Part shown: positions 38,341 through 46,819 of the stretch, piece after piece
How positions within the stretch are numbered: the first letter of the stretch is position 1
Layout: each line of letters starts with the position of its first letter
Source: Comamonadaceae bacterium OS-4
GTDB taxonomy: Bacteria; Pseudomonadota; Gammaproteobacteria; Burkholderiales; Burkholderiaceae_C
NCBI GenBank assembly: GCA_027924025.1
Contig: AP026971.1
Coordinates: 186,001-250,000, forward strand
Direction of reading: 5' to 3'
DNA length: 64,000 nucleotides
Made by a program: the position numbers and the translations under genes
Notes under the pieces: model-generated
What the model saw: the letters and a program-made list of their open reading frames with translations, nothing else
What the model was told of the DNA's origin: nothing
Databases searched by the model: none

Positions 38341-39557
38341 GCAGCGAAAAGGTAGGCTTCGCTGGCAGCAGCCAGGGTCTGCTGGTGGGTGTCTTGGAAC
38401 GCCCGGACCATGCACCGTTACAAGCCCTGGCGGTGTTTGCCCACTGCTTTACCTGCGGAAAGAACTCTCTCGCCGCGACCCGCATCAGCCGGGCGCTGGC
38501 TCAGCAGGGCATCGCCACGCTGCGCTTTGATTTCACCGGTCTGGGCGAGAGCGAAGGCGACTTCGGGCGCGGTGGCTTTTCGTCCAGCGTGGCGGACATT
38601 GTGGCGGCGGTGCACTGGATGCAGAGCACGATCGGCATGCCTGCACTGTTGGTCGGACACAGCCTGGGGGGGACGGCGGCCATCGCGGCGGCTGCCCGCC
38701 TCGACGGCATACGGGCGGTTTGCACGCTGGGCGCACCCGCGACGGCCGACCATGTGCTTCGTCACTTCGGTCCGACCAAGTCCGAAGAGGATGGGCAGAT
38801 CCAGGTCGACCTGGGCGGCCGGGCGTTCAGGATCGCGCCGGCCTTCATTGAAGAGCTCCAGGCCCAAGCCCACGAGAACCCGGTCAAGGGGCTTCGCGCG
38901 GCCTTGCTGGTTATGCACGCGCCAAGTGACGCGGTGGTGGACATCGGCGAGGCACAGGACCTGTTCAAGGCGGCCAGACATCCTAAGAGTTTCATCAGCC
39001 TGGACGATGCGGACCATCTGCTCACGCGCCCGGCCGATGCGCAGTATGCGGCTGACCTGATTGGCGCCTGGGCCTCGCGGTTTCTGCCGATGCGAGCCGA
39101 GCGAAACGATGCGCCGTCGGACCTTCGTGCGGGCGAGGTGTGGGTGGGGGAGCACGATCACGCCTTCTGGCGATCGATGCGAGCAGGTCCGCACCACCTC
39201 GACGCCGATGAGCCCAAGGAAGTGGGTGGTGGCGAACGCGGGCCCGATCCTTATGAACTTCTGCTGATGTCGCTGGGCGCCTGCACGTCCATGACATTGC
39301 GCCAGTACGCCAAGCGAAAAGGCTATGCGCTCAAGGATGTCCAGGTCAGGTTGCGTCATGAGCGCGCGCACGCGACCGATTGCCAGGAGTGCGGGGATCG
39401 CTCGGGACAGGTTGACCACGTCACGCGGCAGCTCCTGCTGAGCGGACCGTTGAGTGAAAGCCAGCGACAGGACCTGTTGCGCATCGCCGATCGTTGCCCC
39501 GTGCATCGAACGCTGGAGAACCATCCGGTGATCACCACCACACTGATTCGGGACTGA
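38337..39557 (+). CDS. Alpha/beta hydrolase::OsmC fusion protein
   Basis: A 406-residue protein whose ATG overlaps the previous stop (ATGA). The N-terminal 255 residues are an alpha/beta hydrolase with the nucleophile elbow VGHSLGGTA and a late acidic/His pair (LDDADHLL). The C-terminal 135 residues are an OsmC/Ohr-like domain with GPDPYELLLMSLGACTSMTLR, whose Cys is one redox residue, and DRCPVHRTLE, whose Cys is the other. OsmC proteins reduce organic and other hydroperoxides. The fusion is known in proteobacteria, but the substrate of the hydrolase half is unknown. A stand-alone OsmC relative occurs in cluster B at 60174. Confidence 0.92.
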   Translation: MSSEKVGFAGSSQGLLVGVLERPDHAPLQALAVFAHCFTCGKNSLAATRISRALAQQGIATLRFDFTGLGESEGDFGRGGFSSSVADIVAAVHWMQSTIGMPALLVGHSLGGTAAIAAAARLDGIRAVCTLGAPATADHVLRHFGPTKSEEDGQIQVDLGGRAFRIAPAFIEELQAQAHENPVKGLRAALLVMHAPSDAVVDIGEAQDLFKAARHPKSFISLDDADHLLTRPADAQYAADLIGAWASRFLPMRAERNDAPSDLRAGEVWVGEHDHAFWRSMRAGPHHLDADEPKEVGGGERGPDPYELLLMSLGACTSMTLRQYAKRKGYALKDVQVRLRHERAHATDCQECGDRSGQVDHVTRQLLLSGPLSESQRQDLLRIADRCPVHRTLENHPVITTTLIRD

Positions 39558-39589
39558 TCCCAACCACACACAAACGAAGGAGACGGAGC

Positions 39590-39871
39590 ATGAGAGCCAT
39601 CTGGAAAGGCACCACCATCGCTGAGAGCGATGACATCGTGGAAGTTGAAGGCAACGCCTATTTCCCACACGACGCGTTGCGCCCGGAACATTTCAAACCA
39701 AGCGATACGCACACCACCTGTCCATGGAAGGGGCGGGCCAGCTACTACGACGTCGTGGTCGGCGAAGACGTGAACGCTGACGCGGCGTGGTACTACCCGT
39801 CGCCCAAGGCTGGTGCGGAGGCGGTGACCGGCAGGGTGGCGTTCTGGCGCGGTGTCGAGGTGCGGCCATGA
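39590..39871 (+). CDS. DUF427 protein, first gene of the conserved six-gene unit (A)
   Basis: A 93-residue protein of the DUF427 family. Typical segments are ESDDIVEVEGNAYFPHDAL, THTTCPWKGRASYYDV and AAWYYPSPK. One Cys (TTCPWKG) is conserved with the cluster B homologue and could be a metal or redox residue. Function is unknown. GAAGGAG precedes the ATG, and the stop overlaps the next start (ATGA), implying translational coupling with the flavoprotein. Confidence 0.88.
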   Translation: MRAIWKGTTIAESDDIVEVEGNAYFPHDALRPEHFKPSDTHTTCPWKGRASYYDVVVGEDVNADAAWYYPSPKAGAEAVTGRVAFWRGVEVRP

Positions 39872-41277
39872 GCGGGGAACAGAGGTTCGACGCGATCGTG
39901 ATCGGAGCCGGTCAGGCCGGTCCCTTTCTGGGCGCGACACTCGTTGCCCGGGGTATGAAGGTGGCGCTCATCGAGGAGCGTGACCTGGGTGGTACCTGTG
40001 TCAATCGGGGCTGCACCCCAACCAAGACCCTACGCAAGTCGGCTCGTGTGGCTCACATGGCGCGCCGGGCCAGCGAATTCGGTGTGCAAACCGGGTCGGT
40101 CCAGGTCAACTTCAGGGCAGCGATGGAGCGCATGCAACGCCGGGTGGAGGAGGCTCGCTCTGGCCTGCAGGCCTGGCTGGGCCAGTTGGAAGGACTCACC
40201 ATCATCAAGGCGCGCGGTCGCCTGGCGGGCCGTGAAGGCGAACAGTTCGTGGTGCTGGCCGGCGAGCATCAGCTGGTGGCGCCCAAGGTGGTGCTGAACA
40301 CCGGCACACGTCCCTTTGTTCCGCCGGTGCCTGGGCTGGACGAGCTGCCGTTCCTGGACAACGAACGGCTGTTGGCGCTGCGTGAATTACCGTCCAGGCT
40401 GGTGATCATCGGCGGTGGATACATCAGCCTGGAGATGGCTCAGATCTTTCGGCGGCTGGGAAGTGAGGTTGCCATTCTGGAAACAGGGCCCCGCCTCACG
40501 GCCCGCGAGGACGAGGACATTGCAGCCGCTGTGACCGGAATGCTGACAGCGGAAGGCATCGAAGTGAACACCGGCGTGCGCATTGAGCGGGTCGGCAAGG
40601 CGGACAACGACGCTGGCGTGCGGGTGCAGTTGGCTGGTGGCCGCAGCGTGGATGGCAGCCACCTGCTGGTGGCCACCGGGCGAATACCGAACACCGACTG
40701 TCTGGGCCTGGAAACGGTGGGCCTGGAGGTCAGTGCGCGAGGCTACCTGGTCACCAACGACCGGCTCGAAACCGCGGTTCCCGGCATCTGGGCGCTGGGT
40801 GACATCAATCAGCGCGGGGCCTTTACCCACACCAGCTACCACGATCAGGACATCGTGGCGGAGAACCTGGCCGGAGGGCAACGCAGCGCCGCCGCGCGCG
40901 TCGGCATTTATGCCATGTTTACCGATCCTCCGCTGGCCCACGTCGGTCTTTATGAGGCCGACGCGCGAAAACTCGTGACCGAAGGGCGACGCATTTCCCA
41001 GGCGGTTCACGCCATGAAGGACGTCAGTCGCGCGAAGGAAGAAGGCGAAACCGTGGGCAAGATCAAGCTCCTCATCGATGAGGACAGTGGTCATTTCCTC
41101 GGAGCGACCATGCTCGGGATCCAGTCGGACGAGATCATTCAGGCGATCGGTCTGGTGATGGCCAGTGGCGGCACCTGGAAGTTGGTCCGGGATGCATTGC
41201 CCGTTCACCCGACGGTCACCGAGTTCCTGCCCACCATCATTGATCGACGCAAGCCCTTGACCGCAAGTTCTGGGTGA
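39868..41277 (+). CDS. RclA/MerA-like pyridine nucleotide-disulfide oxidoreductase (A)
   Basis: A 469-residue class I flavoprotein disulfide reductase. FAD is bound by VIGAGQAGPFLG, the redox disulfide is in LGGTCVNRGCTPTKTL, NAD(P) is bound by IIGGGYISLEMAQIFRRLG, the second FAD segment is WALGDINQRGAF, and the C-terminal active-site His-Glu is in HPTVTEFLPTI. It lacks the N-terminal metal-binding domain and the C-terminal Cys pair of mercuric reductase, so it is unlikely to be MerA. RclA, which protects E. coli against hypochlorite, is a better analogy. The partner or substrate is unknown. It is coupled to DUF427 by an ATGA overlap, and a diverged homologue lies at 55300. Confidence 0.9.
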   Translation: MSGEQRFDAIVIGAGQAGPFLGATLVARGMKVALIEERDLGGTCVNRGCTPTKTLRKSARVAHMARRASEFGVQTGSVQVNFRAAMERMQRRVEEARSGLQAWLGQLEGLTIIKARGRLAGREGEQFVVLAGEHQLVAPKVVLNTGTRPFVPPVPGLDELPFLDNERLLALRELPSRLVIIGGGYISLEMAQIFRRLGSEVAILETGPRLTAREDEDIAAAVTGMLTAEGIEVNTGVRIERVGKADNDAGVRVQLAGGRSVDGSHLLVATGRIPNTDCLGLETVGLEVSARGYLVTNDRLETAVPGIWALGDINQRGAFTHTSYHDQDIVAENLAGGQRSAAARVGIYAMFTDPPLAHVGLYEADARKLVTEGRRISQAVHAMKDVSRAKEEGETVGKIKLLIDEDSGHFLGATMLGIQSDEIIQAIGLVMASGGTWKLVRDALPVHPTVTEFLPTIIDRRKPLTASSG

Positions 41278-41294
41278 GCCGGAGGACCCACACC

Positions 41295-41903
41295 ATGCCC
41301 ATCAACCGCTCATTCAGCGGCCGCAATCGCGATGTCCACAACCACGGCGGTCGACTTCCGCCAGGACAGTCCCTGACGGAAGGTTTTCCCGTGCTGACTG
41401 CGGGCCCCACCCCAAAAGCCTTGGCGCTTGGCGATTGGCGCTTGACCTTGAAGGTCGGTGTGCGGCCGGTTCGCGTTTGGACCTGGAGCGAATTCCAGGC
41501 CCTGCCCCAGACCGAGCAGGTGGTCGATATCCATTGCGTTACCACCTGGTCGAAATTCGACACCCGCTGGCGCGGTGTGACGTTGGACACCTTGTTGCAG
41601 GCGGCCGGACTGGAAGCGCCCACGCCTTGGGTGTTGGCGCATTCTCAGGACGGCTACTCCACCAACGTGCCGTTGGCCGATCTGACACAAGGGCGCGCAA
41701 TGATCGCAACGCACTACGACGACCGACCGCTCGCGCCCGAGCACGGGGGACCGGCACGCCTGTTGGTGCCGCATCTCTACTTCTGGAAGTCGGCCAAGTG
41801 GGTCAATGCGCTGCAGTTCAACGAGCGCGACGAGGCCGGGTTCTGGGAACTGCGGGGCTATCACATGCGAGGCGACCCTTTCAAGGAAGAGCGCTATGGA
41901 TGA
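41295..41903 (+). CDS. Sulfite-oxidase-fold molybdoenzyme, cytosolic (A)
   Basis: A 202-residue molybdopterin-binding oxidoreductase of the sulfite oxidase superfamily. The molybdenum ligand Cys is in VDIHCVTTWSKFDT. Cofactor contacts are in RWRGVTLDTLL, DGYSTNVPLADL, EHGGPARLLVPHLYFWKSAKW and RGYHMRGDPF. No twin-arginine or Sec signal is present, unlike MsrP, so it should stay in the cytoplasm. Its gene overlaps the reductase gene by eight bases, which suggests the two form an electron-transfer pair. Possible substrates include methionine sulfoxide or other S- or N-oxides. GGAGGA lies upstream of the ATG. Confidence 0.9.
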   Translation: MPINRSFSGRNRDVHNHGGRLPPGQSLTEGFPVLTAGPTPKALALGDWRLTLKVGVRPVRVWTWSEFQALPQTEQVVDIHCVTTWSKFDTRWRGVTLDTLLQAAGLEAPTPWVLAHSQDGYSTNVPLADLTQGRAMIATHYDDRPLAPEHGGPARLLVPHLYFWKSAKWVNALQFNERDEAGFWELRGYHMRGDPFKEERYG

Positions 41904-42657
41904 GGCTGTTGGTCAACACCGGCTGAGCTGGCAGACCGCACGCATCGATGCGTTGCAGGCACTGACTCCACGCGTCATGCGGGTGGTGCTGCGTCCTGAC
42001 AGATGGGTTCGCCCGAGGCCGGGCCAGCATTTGGATGTCCGACTGACAGCGGAAGACGGCTATCAGGCACAACGGAGCTATTCACTCCTCTCACCTCCTC
42101 AACGTACCGGGCTCTATGAGCTTGGCATTGAGCGTTTGGACGATGGCGAAGTATCCACCTGGTTTCACGACAAGGCCCAGCACGGCGAAACGATTGAAGT
42201 CCTCGGACCGGTTGGAGGTCATTTTGTGCTTGACGAGTCGAACACACGACCAGCCTTGCTGATTGGGGGAGGATCTGGCGTCGTTCCCCTTTTGTCCATG
42301 GCAGCGCAACGCGTGGGTGCATACAGCCAAGCGCATACAACGCTGTTGGTTGCCGCACGCCATCTTGACGAAGTGTTGCTCTGGCCCACCCTGCAGCGAT
42401 GGGAAGCGTTTACGCCGCGGTTTCGCAGCCGACTGGCGCTCTCGCGGGATACCTGTGCCCCGCGCGCACAGGACCACGTTGGCCGCATTGATGGAGCCGA
42501 TGTTGCTTGGGCATTGCAGCAATTGGGTGATGTGGCGACCGAATCTGCGCAGGTTTTCATCTGCGGGCGTAATGACTTTGTCGAGTCCATCGTTCATATG
42601 GTCACCGGGCTAAATGTGCCCGAGGTCTCCATCCGCACCGAGCGCTTCGGAAGTTGA
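41896..42657 (+). CDS. FAD/NAD(P)-binding reductase partner of the molybdoenzyme (A)
   Basis: A 253-residue ferredoxin-NADP reductase-type protein without an iron-sulfur domain. FAD binding is shown by QRSYSLLSPP (R-x-Y-S), nucleotide binding by LIGGGSGVVPLLSM, and the C-terminal segment by VFICGRNDFVESIV. It probably passes electrons from NAD(P)H to the molybdenum enzyme encoded just upstream, with which it overlaps by eight bases. The same overlap occurs in cluster B. It is soluble and cytoplasmic. Confidence 0.9.
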   Translation: MDEAVGQHRLSWQTARIDALQALTPRVMRVVLRPDRWVRPRPGQHLDVRLTAEDGYQAQRSYSLLSPPQRTGLYELGIERLDDGEVSTWFHDKAQHGETIEVLGPVGGHFVLDESNTRPALLIGGGSGVVPLLSMAAQRVGAYSQAHTTLLVAARHLDEVLLWPTLQRWEAFTPRFRSRLALSRDTCAPRAQDHVGRIDGADVAWALQQLGDVATESAQVFICGRNDFVESIVHMVTGLNVPEVSIRTERFGS

Positions 42658-42678
42658 CTCTCTTTTTTCTCATCTGCC

Positions 42679-43887
42679 GTGACACCTGAAGACATCCGCC
42701 TAACCCGATACGTCTCTGTCCGTTCGCGCAGCGAACGTCTGTGTGCCCCTCTGAGTGCCGAGGACCATGTTCCCCAACCGGTTTCCGACGTCAGTCCGCC
42801 GAAGTGGCACTTGGCCCACACCACGTGGTTCTTCGAGACTTTTGTCCTCGCGAAACAACAGCCGGACTATCGACTGTTCCATCCTCTGTATGGCTACCTG
42901 TTCAACAGCTACTACGAATCGGAGGGCGCTCACCTGGCACGCCCGCAGCGAGGGAGCTTGAGTCGCCCGACGGTGGCTGAGGTGATGGCGTATCGCGCGC
43001 ATGTGGACGAGTCCATGCGCCGTATGCTGAAGGAACCACTGGAGCCCGCGGTCGCGGCCTTGGTAGAGCTGGGCATGCAGCATGAACAACAGCATCAGGA
43101 GTTGCTGATCACAGACATCAAGTACATCCTGGGCCACAACCCATTGCATCCGGCGTATGACCCTCTGGGCATCGGTCCCCAAGATGTGACGGCCGAACAT
43201 GATGGAACCTGCCCACCACTGGACGATTGGCTTAGCGTCGAAGGGCAGACGATTCGCATGGGCCACCAGGGGCCAGGGTTCGCCTTCGACAACGAGTCGC
43301 CATCGCATTTGGCGCTCATTCAAGGAGTAGACATCCGTGTGGCGCTAGTCACCAATGATGAATACCTTCAGTTCATGCGCGACGGAGGATATCAGCGCCA
43401 TTCGCTCTGGCATGCGGAAGGCTGGGACTGGGTGCAAACGCTTAAATTCCGTGCGCCGATGTACTGGCAGCCCGACCCTAACCAGCCTGACGGATGGGGT
43501 CATTACACGCTCCAGGGGGTGATGCCGCTGACCAGTCAGGCACCAGTCACGCATGTCAGTTACTACGAGGCACACGCTTTCTGCGATTGGGCGGGGTGGC
43601 GATTGCCCACCGAGTTCGAGTGGGAAGCAGCGGCAAGCCGGTTCGACTGGGGGCGTCGATGGGAATGGACGCGCAGTGCCTATCAGCCCTATCCCGGTTT
43701 TGCCCGCAGCGAGGGCGCGGTGGGGGAATACAACGGGAAGTTCATGGTGAACCAGCAGGTCTTGCGCGGAGCGTCCTGGGCCACATCGCCGGGCCACGCC
43801 CGTTTGACATACCGGAACTTCTTTCACGCTCCGTTGCGTTGGCAGTTCACGGGCATCCGTCCTGTTCGCTCGCGGGAGTCCGCATGA
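42679..43887 (+). CDS. egtB: EgtB-type sulfoxide synthase (A)
   Basis: A 402-residue non-heme iron enzyme that forms a C-S bond between a trimethylated histidine (hercynine) and cysteine or gamma-glutamylcysteine. The DinB-like N-terminal domain supplies the iron histidines: His47 in HTTWFFE, and His135 and His139 in HEQQHQEL. The C-terminal half is the formylglycine-generating/sulfatase-modifying fold (YEAHAFCDWAGWRLPTEFEW, NQQVLRGASW). The start is GTG at 42679. Its stop overlaps the egtD start. The sulfur donor cannot be told from sequence. No EgtC or EgtE is seen nearby. Confidence 0.92.
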   Translation: MTPEDIRLTRYVSVRSRSERLCAPLSAEDHVPQPVSDVSPPKWHLAHTTWFFETFVLAKQQPDYRLFHPLYGYLFNSYYESEGAHLARPQRGSLSRPTVAEVMAYRAHVDESMRRMLKEPLEPAVAALVELGMQHEQQHQELLITDIKYILGHNPLHPAYDPLGIGPQDVTAEHDGTCPPLDDWLSVEGQTIRMGHQGPGFAFDNESPSHLALIQGVDIRVALVTNDEYLQFMRDGGYQRHSLWHAEGWDWVQTLKFRAPMYWQPDPNQPDGWGHYTLQGVMPLTSQAPVTHVSYYEAHAFCDWAGWRLPTEFEWEAAASRFDWGRRWEWTRSAYQPYPGFARSEGAVGEYNGKFMVNQQVLRGASWATSPGHARLTYRNFFHAPLRWQFTGIRPVRSRESA

Positions 43888-44861
43888 CTGATCGGGACAG
43901 ACTGACGGAGCATGTTCTGCAAGGGTTGACGCGACCACAGAAGGCGCTCTCATCCGCTTGGTTCTACGACGATGAGGGCTCGCGCCTGTTTCAGCAGATC
44001 ATGGCGCTGCCCGAGTACTACCTCACACGCCTTGAGCACGAGCTGCTGCGCTCACGCGCGGATGAGCTTTCCCGGTGGATAGATCCTCGGTGCAGCCCGA
44101 TCGATCTGATTGAACTGGGCAGCGGCGACGGGGCCAAAACGCTGTCGCTGTGCCAGGCACTGGCGCAACGTGAAGTGGATTGCATCTACAGGCCTATGGA
44201 TGTGTCCGCACACGCCCTAGCGGATCTGAGCCGCCGCTTTGACACGTACCTCCCCCGCATGGCCATCGAACCGGTGCTGGGAGACTATTTCGAGCATTGG
44301 CCTCAGGTTGCCGAAGGGCGACGCCAGGTTGCAATGTTGCTGGGCAGCAATCTGGGCAACCTGGACGAACACGGTGCCGTCAAGCTGCTGCAACGGGTGC
44401 ATTCGCATTTGCGCCCAGGTGACCTTGTGCTGCTTGGTCTGGATCTGGTCAAGGACCCGGCCGTGTTGCGCGCAGCTTACGATGACTCCCAGGGCGTGAC
44501 TGCTGCGTTCAATCTGAACCTGCTGACGCGGCTGAATCGCGAGTTGGGCATGGACTTCGATCTGACGAAATTTCGGCACTACGCCAGCTACTGTCCGCTG
44601 GAACACGTGGCCAGAAGCTTTCTGGTGAGCCAGGTTGACCAGGTGGTCCACAGCAGAACCCTTGACCGAGGGTTCGTATTCCATGCCGGGGAGACCATCT
44701 ATACAGAGCAATCCCAGAAATACTCCCTGGCTTCGATCGAACACCTCGCAGGCCGAAGCGGGTTTGACAACACCTGCACCCTGACCGACCCCCGAGGCTG
44801 GTACGCCATCACCGTCTGGCACCGGCTACCGTTCACCCCAACGCAACAAACGTCGACCTGA
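43884..44861 (+). CDS. egtD: EgtD-type histidine N-alpha-methyltransferase (A)
   Basis: A 325-residue SAM-dependent enzyme that trimethylates histidine to hercynine. The family hallmark LFQQIMALPEYYLTRLE lies near residues 35-51, the SAM loop ELGSGDG at 77-83, MLLGSNLGNL in the middle, and the substrate-site ETIYTEQSQKYSL near the C-terminus, with the Glu and Ser that recognise the histidine imidazole in characterised EgtD. The ATG at 43884 overlaps the egtB stop (ATGA). With EgtB it makes a minimal ergothioneine-type pathway. Confidence 0.93.
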   Translation: MTDRDRLTEHVLQGLTRPQKALSSAWFYDDEGSRLFQQIMALPEYYLTRLEHELLRSRADELSRWIDPRCSPIDLIELGSGDGAKTLSLCQALAQREVDCIYRPMDVSAHALADLSRRFDTYLPRMAIEPVLGDYFEHWPQVAEGRRQVAMLLGSNLGNLDEHGAVKLLQRVHSHLRPGDLVLLGLDLVKDPAVLRAAYDDSQGVTAAFNLNLLTRLNRELGMDFDLTKFRHYASYCPLEHVARSFLVSQVDQVVHSRTLDRGFVFHAGETIYTEQSQKYSLASIEHLAGRSGFDNTCTLTDPRGWYAITVWHRLPFTPTQQTST

Positions 44862-44874
44862 CATAGGAGTCCTA

Positions 44875-45321
44875 ATGAGCAACAAGACCCATCTGCGCCA
44901 GACCATGCTGGACCTTGCCGAAGGGCGCCTGCGGTTTGCCGAACAGACCTATGCGCAATACCTGGTCGGTGCGGCGGGCCGCGGAGATGAACCCAGTGAA
45001 AGCGATGCGGCGTCGCGGGCCGTCAACAATGCTGCTCTGGCGCAGGCGTTCGAATGCCCCATTCACGACCACCAGGAGGCCCTGGAAGTCTTGCGTCAGA
45101 TCGATTTCGGTCCCCGGGATTCGGTGGAGACAGGCGCCGTGGTTCGCATCGACGGGCGTTGGTTCGTGATTGCGGTTGCCAGCGATGCCTTCCAGTGCGA
45201 CGGCAACACCTACATGGGAATTTCCACCCAGGCGCCCATCTACGCAGCGATCGCAGATGCCCGAGCCGGTGATGTTGTCAGCTTCCGGCAACGCGAACTG
45301 CACATAGAGGAAGTCTTGTGA
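44875..45321 (+). CDS. Protein with a GreA/GreB-like C-terminal domain
   Basis: A 148-residue protein 13 bases after egtD. The C-terminal 60 residues (GAVVRIDGRWFVIAVASDAF, ISTQAPIYAAIADARAGDVV) resemble the FKBP-like C-terminal domain of GreA/GreB elongation factors and Rnk, which binds RNA polymerase. The N-terminal part is helical with one Cys in QAFECPIHDHQEA, but shorter than a Gre coiled coil and without its acidic tip being evident. It may regulate transcription or act on RNA polymerase during stress. No homologue appears in cluster B. The assignment rests on pattern only. Confidence 0.6.
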   Translation: MSNKTHLRQTMLDLAEGRLRFAEQTYAQYLVGAAGRGDEPSESDAASRAVNNAALAQAFECPIHDHQEALEVLRQIDFGPRDSVETGAVVRIDGRWFVIAVASDAFQCDGNTYMGISTQAPIYAAIADARAGDVVSFRQRELHIEEVL

Positions 45322-45344
45322 TGCACCTCATTCGAGTCTGAACG

Positions 45345-45881
45345 ATGGGCAGCACGCTGCGCGACCTGGTCCGGCGCTTTCATGGCACAGGTCGACTTGG
45401 TGCCATCGTTCTGCGCCCGGATCGCCTCAAGGACGCTGTGTCCGTGCAGGAGGCCAGGGCCGAACCGGGTCTCGGGCTGATTGGCGATCACCGCTCCCTG
45501 CGGCTTCGTCAGTCGGATGCGCAACGCCATCGCGAGCTGAGTCTGATCCAGGCTGAGCACCTCAGCTTGCTCGGGGTCTGGACGGGGCAAGCCCCAATTG
45601 CCCCGGAGCGTTTGCGGCGCAACCTCGTGATCTCGGGGATCAACATCGCCGCGATGCATTCACCTTTCCGGGAAGAGCGCTTTGTCTGGCGAATTGGCGG
45701 TTCGGTCCGCATTGAAATCACGGGGCCATGTCCTCCTTGTTCACGCATGGAGGACGAGCTCGGTGAAGGCGGTTACGCCGCGCTGCGTGGTCACGGGGGC
45801 GCCACGGCACGGATCGTCGTAGGTGGCGTGCTACGGGTTGGAGATACCGTTAACCTTGACGTTGAATCCACCGTGGGCTGA
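45345..45881 (+). CDS. MOSC-domain protein
   Basis: A 178-residue protein with the MOSC fold. GLIGDHRSLRLRQSD, ELSLIQAEHL, APERLRRNLVISGINI and the cysteine motif ITGPCPPCSRME are characteristic; the Cys is the usual sulfur or molybdenum cofactor ligand. MOSC proteins such as YiiM and YcbX bind molybdenum cofactor or reduce N-hydroxylated substrates. Here it follows a molybdenum-enzyme operon, so it may bind, deliver or modify the cofactor or be another molybdoenzyme. It starts 23 bases after the previous stop and ends six bases before the next gene. Confidence 0.87.
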   Translation: MGSTLRDLVRRFHGTGRLGAIVLRPDRLKDAVSVQEARAEPGLGLIGDHRSLRLRQSDAQRHRELSLIQAEHLSLLGVWTGQAPIAPERLRRNLVISGINIAAMHSPFREERFVWRIGGSVRIEITGPCPPCSRMEDELGEGGYAALRGHGGATARIVVGGVLRVGDTVNLDVESTVG

Positions 45882-45886
45882 GAGCC

Positions 45887-46819
45887 ATGATCGAAGCAGA
45901 GCGTACGCCTGGGTTCCTCCATCTTCTCCAGATGACCGGCGGTGCGTCGTGGTTGCACATGTGCATCCACCACCGCGAGACGGAAGGTTTTCTCTCGAGC
46001 GCGACCGGCCTGGACAAGCTGATCGCCGCAGCGATGGTCTCTGAAGATACCCGGTCGCGGTTGCGCGTCCACGGGCAGGGTGTGATGGTTCTGCTCAAAG
46101 CGATGCATCTGAGAGCTGATGGAGTGGGGCATCCAGAGGACATGGTGTCCATGCGAATCTGGATTGATGAGCGTCGGGTTATCACGACCCGCGAGGAGGA
46201 TGTGGATCCCATCCTCGAACTTGCAGAAGACATCTCTCAGGGGCGCGGCCCTGCAACGCCAGGTGACTTCCTTTGCGATCTCATCGAAGAGCACCTCGCG
46301 GAAGTTTCCGAGCAGGTCGAGATGCTGGAGGATGGGGTGGATCTGATCGGCGGCCTTCTGGTTCAGCACCAGACGGAAGCGGCATGCCCGAGCATGGCCA
46401 ATACCCAGACCGCGATCTCTGGCTTTCTTCGTCATCTTGGCCCCCAGCGAGCCGTTCTTCAAACGTTGACAACTCTCGTCGTCCCGCCGCTGAATATAAA
46501 TCACCGAGGCCGACTGGAGGAGCACCTGAACCAGCTGTTGCGGTTGCTCGAAACGCTGGAGAATTTGCGTGACCGTATCGATATCCTCAGTGACCAGGCA
46601 AACCGCATTCAGGAGCGACAGCTGAATCAAAGCTCTTATGTTTTTGCCGTGGTATCCACAATCTTCTTGCCCTTGAACTTTGTCACTGGCCTGTTTGGCG
46701 CCAATCTTCTGGGACTGCCGTTCGCAGATGCCACCAATGGCTTCTGGGTGTTGGTAGGTCTTTGCTTACTAATGAGTGTTGGGTTGGTAGCGGTCTTTCG
46801 CTGGTTCAAATGGCTTTAG
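45887..46819 (+). CDS. CorA/ZntB-family metal-ion transporter
   Basis: A 310-residue transporter with a long cytoplasmic N-terminal domain and two C-terminal membrane helices (VFAVVSTIFLPLNFVTGLFG and GFWVLVGLCLLMSVGLVAVF). The pore signature after the first helix reads GAN in place of the classical GMN, followed by LLGLPFADA, and ZntB-like members vary here. ZntB moves zinc with protons. The ATG is six bases past the MOSC stop, so it is probably co-transcribed. Zinc supply could matter for the zinc-containing MsrB in the same cluster, which is speculation. Confidence 0.88.
   Translation: MIEAERTPGFLHLLQMTGGASWLHMCIHHRETEGFLSSATGLDKLIAAAMVSEDTRSRLRVHGQGVMVLLKAMHLRADGVGHPEDMVSMRIWIDERRVITTREEDVDPILELAEDISQGRGPATPGDFLCDLIEEHLAEVSEQVEMLEDGVDLIGGLLVQHQTEAACPSMANTQTAISGFLRHLGPQRAVLQTLTTLVVPPLNINHRGRLEEHLNQLLRLLETLENLRDRIDILSDQANRIQERQLNQSSYVFAVVSTIFLPLNFVTGLFGANLLGLPFADATNGFWVLVGLCLLMSVGLVAVFRWFKWL

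Noticed and set aside
39868..41277. Mercuric reductase (merA) as the identity of the flavoproteins
   Set aside because: They lack the N-terminal metal-binding domain and the C-terminal Cys pair, and no merR, merT or merP gene is nearby.
45345..46819. Toxin-antitoxin or phage-defence function for the small genes after egtD
   Set aside because: The products match Gre-like, MOSC and ZntB-type families, and no toxin or nuclease motif is present.
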